Source: Chaetorhynchus papuensis
Taxonomy: Eukaryota; Chordata; Aves; Passeriformes; Rhipiduridae
NCBI GenBank assembly: GCA_013396525.1
Contig: VWYX01000125.1
Location: 1,299,022 to 1,363,021, forward strand
Direction of reading: 5' to 3'
Length of the DNA stretch: 64,000 nucleotides
Shown: in pieces, positions 1 to 12,550 of the stretch
How positions within the stretch are numbered: the stretch's first letter is position 1
Layout of the letters: each line of letters starts with the position of its first letter
Notes under the pieces: model-generated
Seen by the model: the letters and a program-made list of their open reading frames with translations, nothing else
The model's database searches: none
What the model was told of the DNA's origin: nothing
Program-made: the position numbers and the translations under genes

Positions 1-65
1 CCTTTCTCCAGAAGCCACATCCTTGTGACAGCACTGACAAACAGCAGGCAGCCAGCCAGGCTCAC

Positions 66-245
66 CGGATCTTCCAAAATACCAGCCCTGTGAACCCAGC
101 AGTCATTTCTCCAGGAAGGCTGTAAATCACACTCCAGCTTTGCTGGCTCCCAGGGATCTCAGGGCAGCAGAGAACAGCAAAGCAGCTCGCCCTTGCTGAT
201 CTTTCCAGCTTGCTCCTGTGTGAGCATCCCAGCCCCAAGCAGCGA
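66..245 (-). CDS. candidate first exon, mostly 5' UTR, partial
   Basis: Reading leftwards on the minus strand, a TATA-like box at 261-272 is followed by about 180 bases that end in a good splice donor: the exon would finish at base 66, next to GTGAGC at 65-60. The first ATG, near 213, opens a short frame that stops after 22 codons. A second ATG at 106-104 stays open for 13 codons to the donor and encodes MTAGFTGLVFWKIR up to the split codon. Three CpGs survive in this short stretch. Any gene would continue off the left edge, so the product cannot be named. The start of transcription near 240-245 is inferred only from spacing to the TATA box. This may be chance; a cDNA or a conserved alignment would decide. 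Confidence 0.22.
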
Positions 246-260
246 CAGTTTTATCTTGCC

Positions 261-297
261 CCTTTTTATATAAGAAACTCTTTAAGTTGAGCAGCTG
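261..297 (-). promoter_or_regulatory. candidate TATA box with upstream E-box
   Basis: On the minus strand the sequence TATATAAAAAGG occupies 272-261, a close match to a strong TATA box. A CAGCTG E-box lies at 292-297, about 20 bases upstream. The pair would drive transcription leftwards into the candidate exon ending at 66. The plus strand also reads TATATAAGAA here, so direction is not proved. There is no CpG island, which would fit a tissue-restricted TATA promoter if it is real. Confidence 0.3.
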
Positions 298-300
298 CAG

Positions 301-1192
301 AGGAGGGACTTAGTTGTCCTCTTTTTGCTTAGCCCTGACAATGGGAAAGCAAATCCCTCTGGGATCTGGCCATTCCTACCCTGGGCTCAGCCTTCGCCAT
401 AGGGTACAGTGGGGAAAACATGCCATGGAGCTTTTTGAGCATATTCTCTGAATTCTCATTGTTTTAGCCTCAGGGACTTCCTATACCTTTTTTGAGGGAA
501 GAACATCTGAAGCTTGCTCTCCCCCATCACGTGCCACTCCCAATGTGACCCAGCACATCAGTGGATTAGGCACAGTGGTGGAAAGCTGGTGAAGAATCAT
601 ATCCTAACCATCTCTGTGAGCTCCACCAAAACAATATTTAAAGATGATAACAAAATTTTCATTGTGTCGAAGGAAATAAAAAGATGCTGATGCAAAAACT
701 CGATTTGTTGGCACTTTTTTCTCTTTATGAGTAGGGCAAAATTAGTACCTGGGGGATACTGTAGATTTGTCTAGTCCTGATAAAAAATAAATGAGTACCA
801 CAAATCTTCAGCCGTAAACTAGTTAATAATGTATTGATCCCTGAATTACAGGGTAAAAGTGCAATATATCTTTTGGAGGGCACACCTCCATTTTCAGGCA
901 TTCTTAAACACCCTGGATACATAAATCTGCATTACTGAGGAGAAAGTTTAGCACAAGGTAATAGTGGCTGCTTATCAAAAATTTATCAAAGAGTGACTTA
1001 ATCATGTAAATGACACCAGGGCATGCAAGGAAAAAGAAAAGGTGGGCTGGTGTTTTCAAAGTAAACACAGCAATGCAATATTTCTTCTGACTCCTATGAA
1101 GAATAACAACTAGGTACCAATAAGGTGTAGACCAACTTCACTTTCTTTGTTTATGCAAATATTTATTTCCATATACAAATATATGCATAAAG
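301..1192. other. non-coding stretch, nothing recognised
   Basis: Unique, AT-rich sequence with stop codons throughout all frames. The only open frame, 65 codons on the minus strand at 725-922, has no splice or promoter context. I see no repeat family here. Confidence 0.6.
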
Positions 1193-1263
1193 CTTAATTA
1201 TAATCAGAAAACTTAATTAAAATCAGAAAGCCTAATGATTATCAGAAAACTTAATTATCATGA
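1193..1263. repeat. 19-bp minisatellite, about 3.7 copies
   Basis: Units start at 1193, 1212, 1231 and 1250 (the last partial). The first reads cttaattataatcagaaaa; the others differ by a few bases. Each unit carries a TAAT core, so the array also holds several homeodomain-like sites, although that may only reflect its AT content. Confidence 0.8.
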
Positions 1264-1896
1264 GCAAAAAATCGCTTTCTGTTTTTAAAGCACTGCCTTA
1301 GTGAGGTAACTGGGATGTGAACCTGTTACCACTGAAATAATGGATTTTAAAAAGTCATTGTGAGGCAAAAATTAGTCTCCTAACTCTCACCTGAGCTGCA
1401 TCATGGCTAATGCAGTTACTCCTGGTTCACCAAACCTATGCTTGTCTTTCTAGACTGTGCAAAATTTCTTTGTAACTCACTGTTCACTAAAAAAGAGAGT
1501 TGCTTGGGCTGCATTCTCCCCCTAGTTAACAATGTTATTGCAGCACAACAAACTGGAGCAGGCACCTTCTGAGTTAATACCAGCTGAATTCACAGAAAGG
1601 ACCATGGCAGAGGCTTAAACAACCTCTGTGAGGGATGCACAGGAAGGTTTGTGTCAGGTCTGTTGAGTCAGTGCCAGAAATTACATTATGAACAGGCCAT
1701 AGAAGAGGAAAATACGTAGGGGAGTGACAGAGCATCAGCTGGTACCAGAGGAGAGGTCTTCCTAACCTTCACCTTGCTTGAATGTTTTATTTATTTGGAT
1801 TCTCAGTTTGCTACAGAACTGTGTGAAACTTGCAGAGAGAATGGGCAGCAGAAGGAAAAGTTTGAAGATAGGAAGAAGATTCTTCTTGTTGGACTT
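1264..1896. other. non-coding stretch, nothing recognised
   Basis: No open frame of note and no repeat family seen until the CR1 copy starting at 1897. The 148-codon plus-strand frame starting at 1774 runs mostly through the CR1 copy and is not a gene. Confidence 0.6.
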
Positions 1897-2234
1897 ATAG
1901 AATCAATCACAGAATGGTTTGGGCTGGAAGGGACTTTAAAGGTCATCTCATTCCAACCCTCTGCCATGGGCAGGGACACCTTCCACTGTCCCAGGTTGCT
2001 CCAAGCCCTATCCAACCTGGCCTTGAACATTTCCAGGGATGCAGCGTCCACAACTTCTCTGAGAAACCAGTTCCAATGTCTCACCACCCTCCAAGTAAAG
2101 AATTTCTTCCTAATATCTAATCTAAACCTTCCCTCTTTCAGTTTAAAGACATCTCCCCTTGCCAAAAGTCTCTCTCCATCTTTCTTGTGGCCCCCATTAG
2201 GTACTGGAAGGCAGCCATAAGGCTCAGGGTCTTC
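1897..2234 (-). mobile_element. CR1 LINE 3' fragment, 5' truncated
   Basis: The plus strand begins with the reverse complement of a CR1 3' end (aatcacagaatggtttgggc, then the ggaagggac block) and continues through the 3' untranslated part, past the segment reading tactggaaggcagccataag, where similarity stops. The element is therefore in minus orientation and about 340 bp long. It belongs to the class with the ccatgggcagggacacctt segment. CR1 copies are normally cut short at the 5' end and leave no clear target-site duplication. The 204-codon minus-strand frame at 1803-2417 spans this copy and is a by-product of it. Confidence 0.9.
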
Positions 2235-4645
2235 TAATACTCCAAATACTTTCTTCAATAAAGTGTCATTTACTTTACAGTTGTAAAAGTCTCTCATGTT
2301 AACCCCCAGCACACAGAGAGGAGACAGAAGAAAACAAAGTGTGTGCTTTTCTGCTGCAATGCCAGACCCATGGCCAGGAGTTTCAGGAGTGCAGCTCACT
2401 CCAAGACGCTTGCCCACTGCTACCAGACTACATTTTCAAAAGATGGCAGTGCCATGGCCTTTGATGTCTAAGCTTACACCAGTCTGACCACGTTCATATT
2501 AATAAAGTCTTTTTCTTCTGAATAAGGAATGGAGCTGCACATGGGGAAAGGACATTTGCCCAAATTGACCCTCAGGGTAAGCTTGGGAGGTTTATTGAGT
2601 TATGTCTACAGTAGTAGCTAAACCTGGACCAATTTTGAATGCAGGCTTGAGTGCGTAGTTATTGGTGTTATTCACTTGTAAAAGTGAACATTTATGTTAC
2701 CAGAAGTGTTTGTGGGCTCTGTTTTTCTGTGTTTCTTGTTATTACTGCAGAGCTTTCTGTATTACAGAGGAGTTTATTCATATCCCTGTCTGTTTTCTTG
2801 ATCACAAAAAGGAATTGCAATGCTGATTTGGACATCACTGCTTATTGTCATAGATGTGACAGGGATGCTGCAAACAATATTGTCACTGGCAACATCTGAT
2901 GTGTGTCCCCTGGTGCAAAGTGTACATTCCTTTTCCCTACCCCTAAATATGGTGTCAAATTAGTTGTAAGATTTTTACAGCATAGACTTTATCCCCACAA
3001 GTATTGTTGGGTCACCTTGGTGTCATTTCTGCTTCCTGGAAAAATAAAAGCAAGGACAAGTGAATCAATTAGTTCTTGGGAGAAGAGGTTGTCCTGTTCA
3101 GGTGGTCCTGAATCAAAAGGACAGTCCTGAAGTAGCCTGGCAGAACTCCCACCTCTGTCTAAATGAGCACCAAAACTGTGATTTACACCCAAAGCTCCCA
3201 GTAGCTTTGTCCTGACTTGTGTTCATGGCTGGAAACACATCTCCGTTTCTCCACATTTGGGTTGGGGACAGCTCATTTTTCTCATGCTTTAGTAAAACTA
3301 CAAGGGTGACACTGGTGCAGAATTGCTATCAGTCTTCAGTAGGATGTTCTATTGATTTCAGATTAGCAAACATCATCTTAGAAAGGCTAAAGTCAGCCTG
3401 GTCTGTAGAAAACCAGACTGGGAAAAATGGTGGCAAGGACCTTGCAAAGCACAGTTTTGCTCAGGATGGGGACCCAGGGGGCTGATTGAACACTGCAGGT
3501 CTCCCTCACTGCTGAGCATGGCAGAGGGTTCATCTGTTTATATTTTTGTCATATGTCAGCTGGATGGATGTGCCAGAGATGAGGGAGGCACGTTGTTAGG
3601 TTTAGACACTCACTGTAATGTGAAGAGAATAGAGATTTCTCTCCCAGCCTGGGGATGTACTGAAGAGTTCTTCTTGCCCTCCAGACAGACCAGCCTTCTC
3701 TTGGGTGCCATCTGACAAAATATTTAGGTATGAACTATTCAGTAGGTCTTAAGCATGTGGGCAAAGTCAAGTACCAAGCCAATTTTCTGAAAAGACAGGC
3801 ATTGCTCTTAACTGTTATGGAATAACATTATACTCTAAAGCCAGCTCTTTTTTATATTTATATTCTGAGCACATCAGAGGTTTTTCATTCATCGTCCTTA
3901 TGACATTGGAAATAGCACAGGATGAGGCTAGGCAGAAGGGTGGATTTGAACCTGAGCACTCTGATGCCTCTATTTGTAGATTTATATAATCTCAGCTGTG
4001 TACTCCTGCAGTTAATTACATGTATTCATCATCTTTTGAAGACATATTTCCATTACATGACATCCTTCCAGTGTCACCGTGTACCTCTTGTGCACAGATT
4101 GGTTTGTTCTGAGGAATGAAAGGGAAATAATAACAGTCTTCCCTCCACCACCCCTTATGACCTGAAGTTTTAATGTCTGTAAATAAAAGTGGTGAGGACT
4201 GTTGTGCACTCTCAAGGCCTTAAAGTTTTCTCTGATTGTTCTAAAGAAAGTGTTTAAAGCATTGAAGTGCTGTTTTTCTATGAGCTCAAGATTTTCTTAT
4301 GGGAAAATGGATTTTCTGCTGGTAGAAAAACTTCCTTGGAGGTCTTCTTAGAGCTTCTGTCTTGTAATATCACAAATCTTGTCTTCCTGAATGTTGAGGG
4401 AAGAAGAGGCTGAACTGCAAAAGTATTTCAAAAAGTGCAATACACAGGTCAACCTCGAGTCATGGCCTTCAACAACAGAGAAAACTGAGGTCAGAGCAAT
4501 GAGGTGACTTCACTGAAGTTACCCAAGGGCAGACCCTTGTCCTTTCCAAATCAACCACTCACCTCTCCTCTCTCCTCTTAACAACGTCATGTGAATTTTT
4601 GGTATTGTCACCTACTCTGTCAAACACAATAATCTTTGGACAAAG
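2235..4645. other. non-coding stretch
   Basis: Mostly unique sequence with short, unsupported frames under 90 codons. An AATAAAG motif lies near 2501, but no LTR ends could be fixed around it. No tRNA-like or other RNA structure was noticed. Confidence 0.5.
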
Positions 4646-4715
4646 CAAAAAAAAAATGTCAAGGAGATTTCTTTTTTTTCCCCCCCCTTAAAAACTTCTG
4701 GAAAAAAAAAAGAAA
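4646..4715. repeat. homopolymer-rich low-complexity patch
   Basis: An A-run, a T-run followed by a C-run, and a second A-run occur within 70 bp. The A and T runs could pair with each other. No coding or transposon context is seen, and I infer only slippage-prone sequence. Confidence 0.75.
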
Positions 4716-5384
4716 ATTAATTGAAAATCTCCATCATTTGTCATGAAATGTGTGCTCAGCCCAGGCTACAGGTGTGAGGTTTCCCAGACACACCTGAATT
4801 AAGCCATCCCAGAGTCCTGGTGGATAGAGCTCCACACTAGTGGGTGATGGATGATGCCCCCTGCCCCATTTTTTGCAGCACAGAATTAATGGAGCACCTG
4901 GAAAATGAGAATAACTAACATTCACTATGCCTTTTTCATGGAGAAAATCAGCTAATGACTGATAAATCAAAATAATAAAAATCTGGTTTCCAGACACTGC
5001 ACATGCACCCTGCAATCTTAAACACTCAGGAAATAACAAGTGAGCAACTTCATACGAATGCAACTGTGCTCAAGGAACACTCAGTAAGAGACCAAGACTT
5101 CAAAAATGTCAAAGTTAAGACTTTAAATGACATTTTAATTTGCCTCTCTTGTGTGGAAGTGGTCCATAATTCCATGGGCACATTTTATTTGCTTACACGG
5201 GGACTTGATTTTCTTGGTTTACATCCCGAGCATTCCTTTCTAGGGATATGAACTGTGGGTGTAAGTTGATATAATCCTTTCCTTATTTGTTGCAGAAGTT
5301 GAAAAATAAGTAGTGATGGAGACAGGACAATATTCTGCTTCATTATTTAAATGCAGGACAGCACAATTACTCTGAGCAGGTTCC
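4716..5384. other. non-coding stretch, nothing recognised
   Basis: Short frames of up to 109 codons (minus strand, 4734-5063) without splice signals of note. No repeat family was recognised. Confidence 0.5.
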
Positions 5385-5660
5385 ATCCTGGTCCCCCCGG
5401 CAGGAAGTTAATGGTCAGAAGGATTGAAGAGCTCGAAGCAAACTTGGTGCTGCTCAATCTGACCATGCTCTGTGCAAGAGAACTGGGCCCATAATTTATG
5501 TGCTGGACTCTTTTGGACCTTTGTAAAGAATTAACAATGAAAAGGCTTTGCAATTTTAAACACTTAGTAAAAAAGTGGGTGCTTTTCAAAGAAATAGTAA
5601 AAAGTGCTGATACCTGATACTCAATTGATTTTCCTGTCAAAGCTGAAGGATGAATGAACT
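5385..5660. promoter_or_regulatory. candidate conserved non-coding element
   Basis: Unique sequence without repeats, with AT-rich cores such as aattaacaatg (SOX-like AACAATG) and evenly mixed composition. The minus-strand frame over this block (112 codons) shows no domain. The call rests on composition and motif density only and would need a cross-species alignment. Confidence 0.22.
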
Positions 5661-8005
5661 TTCTCAATGAAAATTGGTAAGACATAGACTATTGTATACA
5701 CTCACACATATTTATATTTTTATTTGCACAAATAGAACAGCAAACTGATGCTCCTCATCCCTCTGCCTTCCCTTTTTCACTCTGGGGGAAAAAACCTCAC
5801 AACTTTTTTTTTTTCCTAAGACTTTCCACTAAAAATCTTCTTCAAATTATAAAAAAATATTCTTCCATTATAGACATTGATTCTTCTTCCCCACGGAGGT
5901 TGAAAGGGATGCAAAAATTATTAAGTTTTCAGCACAGGTTTTCTCAGAAGCATGATTTCCATTCAGAGGCAGAGTGTCTGAAGGCTGAATGACCGGGGAT
6001 CAATGTTTAATTTTACACTCTGGATTGGTTTTACTGTAGACCATATCAAATATAGATGACAATGAATTAAAATAGTTTCTATTCTCTGTCCACAGCCACA
6101 TGTGCCTGAATAAAGGGTTTCTTGTTGCCTCTTTTTTTAAGCTGTGGACCCAGTTACATATAGACTCTCTGAATGTGTACATGTGATGTCTTTCCACTGT
6201 ATCCCATTCAAAATTTTATATAAAACTGAGGGATTAAATTAGGAGTTGTTCTGATGCTCATAGTATTAATTTCTTTATGAAAAGGCAAAACATACATCAG
6301 AAGAAATGTCAGGGCATACTAGGAAACGAAACACCTCTCAAAACCTTTCCTTATTAAAAAATGAATTATTCAAGAGCAATTTTCTTGGGTTCAGGGTGTA
6401 CCAGGCTGTGTTCTCTCTGTTCAGATTAGAAACCTCTGAGTTGCAATGCAGTGATGTGAGTCAGGACGTCATCCCCTGTGCAAAACCTGCATTTTCTCTC
6501 ATGATGTGTCTGTTGGGCAGCTTTTGGTGAGCTATTTTTGACGTTTCAGAGCAGAGCATGGGAGCAAGGAATGCAAGAGAGTAAAGAATAGATTTTTCCT
6601 AAGTTCTAAAAAATAAATGCCAAAGTTAGGGGCGTTCCAGAGGGGCATGAAGACGTTACAGTCATAAAAGGCTTTTTCTATCTCAAAATACTTTCTCTAG
6701 GTCTCAGATTTTCAAAGTGAGGACTGCTGTGTCTCTCTCCATTGATGATGGAGGGATTTCAAAGAGAGATTTCTCCAAGAGGGTGAAGTAAACGAGGATA
6801 ATTCACTCACAGAAGTTTGACATCCCCATCCTGCACAGCTCCTTCTGGCAGCCACTGAGATTAACAGAAGCAGGACTATGCAAAAATCCCTTCTGGGCCA
6901 TTTCTGCCAGGGGTGTTCAGGGGCAGTGCAGTGTCGCACTCATTGCTCTCTTTTCCCCACATCATTCTTGGTTACAGCCCTATAAACCTAAGCTGAGGGC
7001 CTTAATTCTTATGAATCTCAGTGAGTGAAGAAATAATAGTCTTATATAATTAATCAAGAATCACATTCAAGTATCATATACTGTCCCTAAAGATATCAAG
7101 CAATGAAAACTCTTGATAGTAGTTCTTCAGTTCTCTTATTAGCAGTGGTCCTAATGGCTCAGGTGTTTTCCGGGGAGAATGCAGAAGCACTTTTTCTGTG
7201 CAGCTCTGGTTACTTATATTCTACCCAAAGCACCAGGTTTGGGTGCCTGGTGAGTCTGGATTTGCAGAAGAGCTGATGAGTTCTTCTATATAACTACAGG
7301 TTGTGTGAATTTTGATTTTTTTCTCTTCTAAACCAGGTAACATAGGTGAGGCCACTCTTTTTCAAACAACTCTCTCACCCCCAAAAGCACTGTCAGAAGA
7401 GATGACACCCTGAGGCTGTAGAACCTCATTACTTTTGGCTCTCAAATAAATGCTACAGGGAAATATTGAGCAGTGAGTGTAATTCTTCCTTAAGAAAGTT
7501 GGTACATAAAGATATCAGACTCTAAACCTCCCATGACTTTCTTTAGAAACCAAGGTTTTACATGTGTTCACATAACAGAGCAACTACTCCATAGCAGAAG
7601 GAGAGAAAGCTGGGAATAGCAGAGTGAAATCAGTGGAAGCCTCAGTGGCAGGGAGGGACCTGTGCTGGCTGGCAGTAGCAAACAGGTGACAGTGCCACAA
7701 ACATCACATGTATTTGAAATAAAATGATTTGAGAACAAAAGCAGGCACGGAGATGAGGTTTGCCTGCACAGATGACAGCCTTGCACAGGTGTACATGTGC
7801 CTGTGGCTTTTAGGACACCATTTATCCTGGGGGACAGCTGTGGCTGCCCTTCACAGACACCCAGGGTCATCCACTGCAAACTGAGACTGAGACCACCATC
7901 ATATATTTGCCTCCTGCATGAAGGGCTCCTGGACTACTCTCTTTTTGACAGAAGCCTAAGGAAGTGCACAAAACCCTCTCTCTTTCTGTAGGGTTACACC
8001 ATGGG
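5661..8005. other. non-coding stretch
   Basis: No repeat family, RNA gene or plausible exon was recognised. Frames are short, the longest being 103 codons on the minus strand at 7568-7879, and they lack a coherent start or splice context. Confidence 0.5.
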
Positions 8006-8372
8006 TGTTATAGAAGAGCAGGCCTGGAAGGCCCAGAATAGGCCTCTTCCCTAGGCCTAGAGGTAACCATGGAAACACATCCAGGTCACCTGAGATGGGC
8101 TGGAAAAGAGAAATATGGCTTTGTGGCCTTCTTGACCAATTGTGTGGGAAGACTGTGGTTTGTGACCTTATAGGGTATTATTACCCTATTTACCTATTAC
8201 CATAACAGGTAACATCTAGGCAATACTCCAGGTGACTGGGGGACACTCTGGGAACCATCTTTCCGGTTTATATGAGGTTATATCCTGTTTGTGGGCTGGT
8301 ATTTAGGGAATGATCACTGTGCAATAAAGGTCTTTTCACTTCTCCATCTTGTGTGAAGTCTATGCATGAACA
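8006..8372 (+). mobile_element. probable solo LTR of an endogenous retrovirus
   Basis: The segment begins TGTTATAGAAG and ends with ..CATGAACA, giving the TG...CA ends expected of an LTR. In order it carries a TATA-like TTTATAT at 8268-8273 and an AATAAA polyadenylation signal at 8323-8328, the promoter and poly(A) arrangement of an LTR of about 370 bp. No internal retroviral sequence and no second copy flank it, so it would be a solo LTR left by recombination. I could not confirm a target-site duplication, and the exact ends are estimates. It resembles ERVL-type LTRs of birds in layout, but the family is not assigned. Confidence 0.5.
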
Positions 8373-10162
8373 CTGCATGAAAACTGCATCTTTCAGCCCC
8401 CTGAATGCTTTCCAGCCTCCTGGCAAACATGGGGGGGTTGTTCCTGTGAGGTGCTGAGAGACTCAACAGTCCTTGAAGTTGGAGCTCTATGACTGAACTG
8501 TGTGATGCTTCCAGCCTCAGGTCTTTCATGATGTCTTTGCCTCCATCAGTTCCTGCTTCCAGGAGGAAATCCTCCACTTAATGTAGAGGGATGCCTCTGG
8601 CTTTGCCCTGCTGCCAGCTCTTCAAAAGCATCAGCATTTTTTTATTCTAATTAAAAATGAAAATTCATCAATTATCAATCATTCTTGTGCACAGATACGA
8701 GCTGTGCTTGAAATACCCTGTTTCCTGTGTGCAAGTTTGCCTCAGTAGAACCATTCTTCCTCATGGCTAGAAAAGAGGGTGATTCTAGTAAGCTAGAAAA
8801 GCACCATTCACACTTATTCCATCCAGGCTCATTCACAATTTACAGCTTTCAATTGCAGGAGATAATTCCTATTCATTATTACTTCTCTGACGTGTTCTGC
8901 AACCCTCACTTAATCTCAGGTTCCCAAGCTCCCTGAAGGACCCCGTTTGGACACTTTGCTGTTTTACTAATCCAGTAATAACAGTGTAGGATGGATTAAA
9001 TGACCCATATACATGGAAAAACACCACCACATGCTCAATTCCAGAGTGATATTTTTCATATATTTGGTCTGCATTTTGAAAACACCCATCAAACTGGAAT
9101 AATAATTTCCTCTTTCTGCAGCATTTTGTTGCTTCACAATCCTTGCTTTATTTGGAGAAAAATATGTTCTGCTGATTTCAGCGGGATTAATTATATGCTA
9201 ATGCTTTGCAAATGTCTGTGTTTAGCCAAAAATCCTTTGAAAAATCTAAGGTGTAAATAAATGCAGAATATTGCCCATTATGCCTCACTGCTCCTACTGC
9301 TTCAGCAGCTCACTGCTGCAATAGCACATTTATCAAATTGCACCTGAGCAAAGTATGAAATCCATTTCTGACTAACAGAACTGTGAAGGAAAAAATGCTT
9401 ATTTTTTGGAAAGTGCCTGTGTGCTGTTCACATTGTGAAAATGACTGGCAGTTTCCAAAGAGAATCTGCAGCTTTGTAATTAATTTCAATTTGGTAGAAA
9501 CATATTTTTACTTGACAGTTTTGTTACACTCAATTTTTTAACAGTTCAGCCTTTTCTGGCTTTGAATATTTCTGATCAATATGATCTCATTATTTTATCT
9601 TAAAGAGTCCTCCGTTTTGAGGGTTTTCAATGTCTGACTTGGCAAATCAATCAGAACTACACACTGATAAGAAAGGAAATCCATCAGAAGTGAGATTAAA
9701 TCCTGGAAATATAATAGAAAATAGAAAACTTACAAAGTAAATAAAATTTCAAAAGATACTGTTGCAGCAGATGAGTTCTAATAAAAAGCAACTCTCACAA
9801 ATATTTCACAATATTCAGAATGAAATCTGAGCCAAAATCTGTAATGGCTATTGCTGATGTGGGAGAAAAGATGTTCTGGACCAACAGCAACAACTGACTT
9901 GTGAATTATTGTGCCTGGGTTAATCCATAGAAGCTTCTGGCCAGGGTGGTATCCAGCACTATTTGCCATTAATAGCAGCAATATATGTATCAAGGTGATG
10001 GGCGTTTTGGCAACCAACAAAGTGCACTTGACAGCCATGTCTGCAAGCCAGCAAGGCCAGTCAGAGCAGGCTGGCTGTGCCAGGTGATGGCCCTGAGCTG
10101 GGAATGGCATCCACAGTACTGACTGCCAGGCAAATGTGTTGGCAGAGCAGAGCGAGGCAGAG
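8373..10162. other. non-coding stretch
   Basis: AT-rich unique sequence. Around 9080-9250 there is a run of TAAT and ATGCTAATG motifs that could be regulatory, but I see nothing decisive. The 129-codon minus-strand frame starting at 10167 begins at the edge of a CR1 copy and has no recognised domain. Confidence 0.5.
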
Positions 10163-10674
10163 ACCACAGAATCACTGAATTGTTTAGCTTGGGAAAGACC
10201 TCTGAGATCACTGAGTCCAGCTGTTAACCCAGCACCGTGTTCACTGCTGAACCATGCCCTCGAGTGCCACGCTCATCTTTCTTTGGGACATTTCCAGAGG
10301 TGGTGATTCCACCACTTCCCTGGGCAGTTTGTTCCGTTGCTTGGCAACCCTTCCAGTGAAGAAATTTCTCCCTGTTATCTGATCTAAACCTCCTCTGGCT
10401 CAAGTTGAGTCCATTTCATCTTGTCACTTGTTACCTGGGAAAACAGAACATCCCACCTGGCTGCCCCCTCCTGCCAGGGAGTTGTGGAGAGCCAGAAGGT
10501 TCCCCCTGAGCCTCCTTTTCTCCAGGCTCCCCACAGCTCCCTCAGCTGCTCCTCACCAGACTTGTGCTCCAGCCCCTTCCCCAGCTCCATTCCCTCCTCT
10601 GGACTCTCTCCTGCCCCTCAGTGTCTTTTTTGTCATGAGGGGCCCAGAACTGGACACGGGATTTGAGATGTAGC
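10163..10674 (-). mobile_element. CR1 LINE 3' fragment, about 510 bp
   Basis: The plus strand starts with the reverse complement of the CR1 3' end (ccacagaatcactgaattgt) and runs through the long 3' untranslated region to the ggcccagaactggacac segment. The stretch at 10459-10533 is nearly identical to 39467-39541 in another copy, so both belong to one subfamily. Frames of 60-80 codons on both strands here are repeat-derived. This is one of the two longest minus-strand CR1 pieces in the window. Confidence 0.92.
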
Positions 10675-12550
10675 AGATGCTGGCAGTAGTTGCATAAACT
10701 CATGGAGGTAATGGTGAAACTGGAAGTGAGGTGTTTGAGGAGTGAGATAGTGCAAAAGACACTTCAGGACAATCATTTTTTCTGGTTTCAAGTACCCATA
10801 TGTGGACCTCCAGAGAAGAGCTCCTGGCTGGTGCCCTGAGAGGAGCAAGAGGATCTACATGATCAAATACAGGGTTGATAGAAAGAATAGGTTAAAACTG
10901 CTTTTTGCCATCAGTAGCATCCCATTTACTGCCTGGATGCCTCCCAGAGCCAGATTTTCTGAGGCACTCACCTTTCAAGGAATGACATTAATTACAAAAT
11001 TATATTATCCACCATTCTTCTGCTTGGGGCTTCCCCCTCAACCCTCCAACGTGCTGCAGAAGTGGTGCACATGCACAGCTCAGGGCCTCAGGGGAGCTAT
11101 GTGCCATCAATGTCCCTTCAAACTGATCTGAAAACCTGAGCTGGCAATAAAGAAAAGTATAGTAATTAAAAATTATAATAGAAAAATCAGCAGAAAGTTG
11201 CAGAAAATGTGGGCTGGGATTAAAAAATGGTCAATGCTGCTTGTTCTGTGGCTTCCAGATCTACTTTTTTTCTGGGTTGTGTTCAAGATTTTCAGCCTGT
11301 GTTATGAAACCTACTGTGCAATCACGTGGATCAGCACAAGCTGAGCACTCCTCCTGCCTGGGGTGTTTGGACCACCCTGACATTTTTCAGACAGACACAG
11401 CTGTGCCATAGGGGTTAGAAAACTGGAGCAGTTATATTACAGTGTTAATTTCCATGGGTTATATTTCACTTTCTTCTGGGTGAAATGAAATTAATTGGCT
11501 TCTTTTCTTTTTTTTTAACTGAACTTAAAAAAACTGTGTGAGCTGATCAAAAGTCTAAGTGCTTTTAAGTATTGATGGAGCTGTTGTGCTTGCTGTGGAA
11601 GGGAAATCTTTCTCTGCAGTGCTTGACAAAATCAAGACCTATTTCTGTGATGTGATGTGTTATTTTATGTTTTATTTATTTGCAGCCTTTCACTGGATGA
11701 TTTAACACAAGATGCTGTAGGTAGTAAAGTGTCCATTAGCTAAAAAAAATTCCCAAATGTCCAGACAGCTAATCAAAAATTGTTCTATTGAAAAAATGAA
11801 ATAAAAATTCTTTGGCTTAGGAATTAGTGTCAGTTGTAAATGGTTAAGTTCTGGGAGGGTTTACCAGTGAAATATTAAAATATATTAAAATATGTTACAC
11901 TTTCCTTGGACAACCTCATCAGTATGGGTTGTAGTGTTGGTGTAAGTTAAGAGTAATATGCTTATATTTCATCTCCTTAAAAAAGCTCCACTTGAGGGTG
12001 GAAATTGGATCTGGATCTTGCTGTTATGGCCTGTCATGGTACAGAGGTGATAGGATGTGGGTTAAGTGAGCAGAAAGATCTGGGTTTGAAGCTGCAGGAT
12101 GTAAGCAGCATCCTAGGAGTGTTTACTTCTTTATGACCTTGGCTGAAAGTGAAATGCACCTCTCCCTGATCAGGGCAACTATTCAGGGTTGTCATTAAAT
12201 TCAGGGAAACAGAAGAAAATAAGGAATAGATTCACAGAGTATCTTGCTCTGGAAGGGAGCTTTGCAGGTCTCCAGTTCCACCCTCTGCTCAGAGCTGGTT
12301 TAGCTTTGAATTTAGTTTGCTCAAGGATTTACTTCCTTTCAAGTTTTGAATGTCTCCAAAAGCTAACTTTTCACGATCTCTCTGGGGACTTGTCCTAGTG
12401 CTTAATCACTTAGAATTTATTTTCCTCCTTTAAAGCCAGAAATTCCCCTGCTGCAGCTTATGCCTGCTGCATCTTTCCCTTGAACCGTTTGGTTATGAGA
12501 AGAGCTGGGCACCCTTTCCATGGTGGAAGAAAGCACCAAGAGCCCTTTTT
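10675..12550. other. non-coding stretch
   Basis: Contains a small direct repeat, attaaaatat twice at about 11874-11893, and otherwise unique sequence. A 109-codon plus-strand frame at 10802-11131 has no recognisable domain or splice support. Confidence 0.5.

Noticed and set aside
1803..2417. Longest open frame in the window, 204 codons, minus strand
   Set aside because: It runs through the CR1 copy at 1897-2234 and its flanks, has no domain, and both strands are open here.
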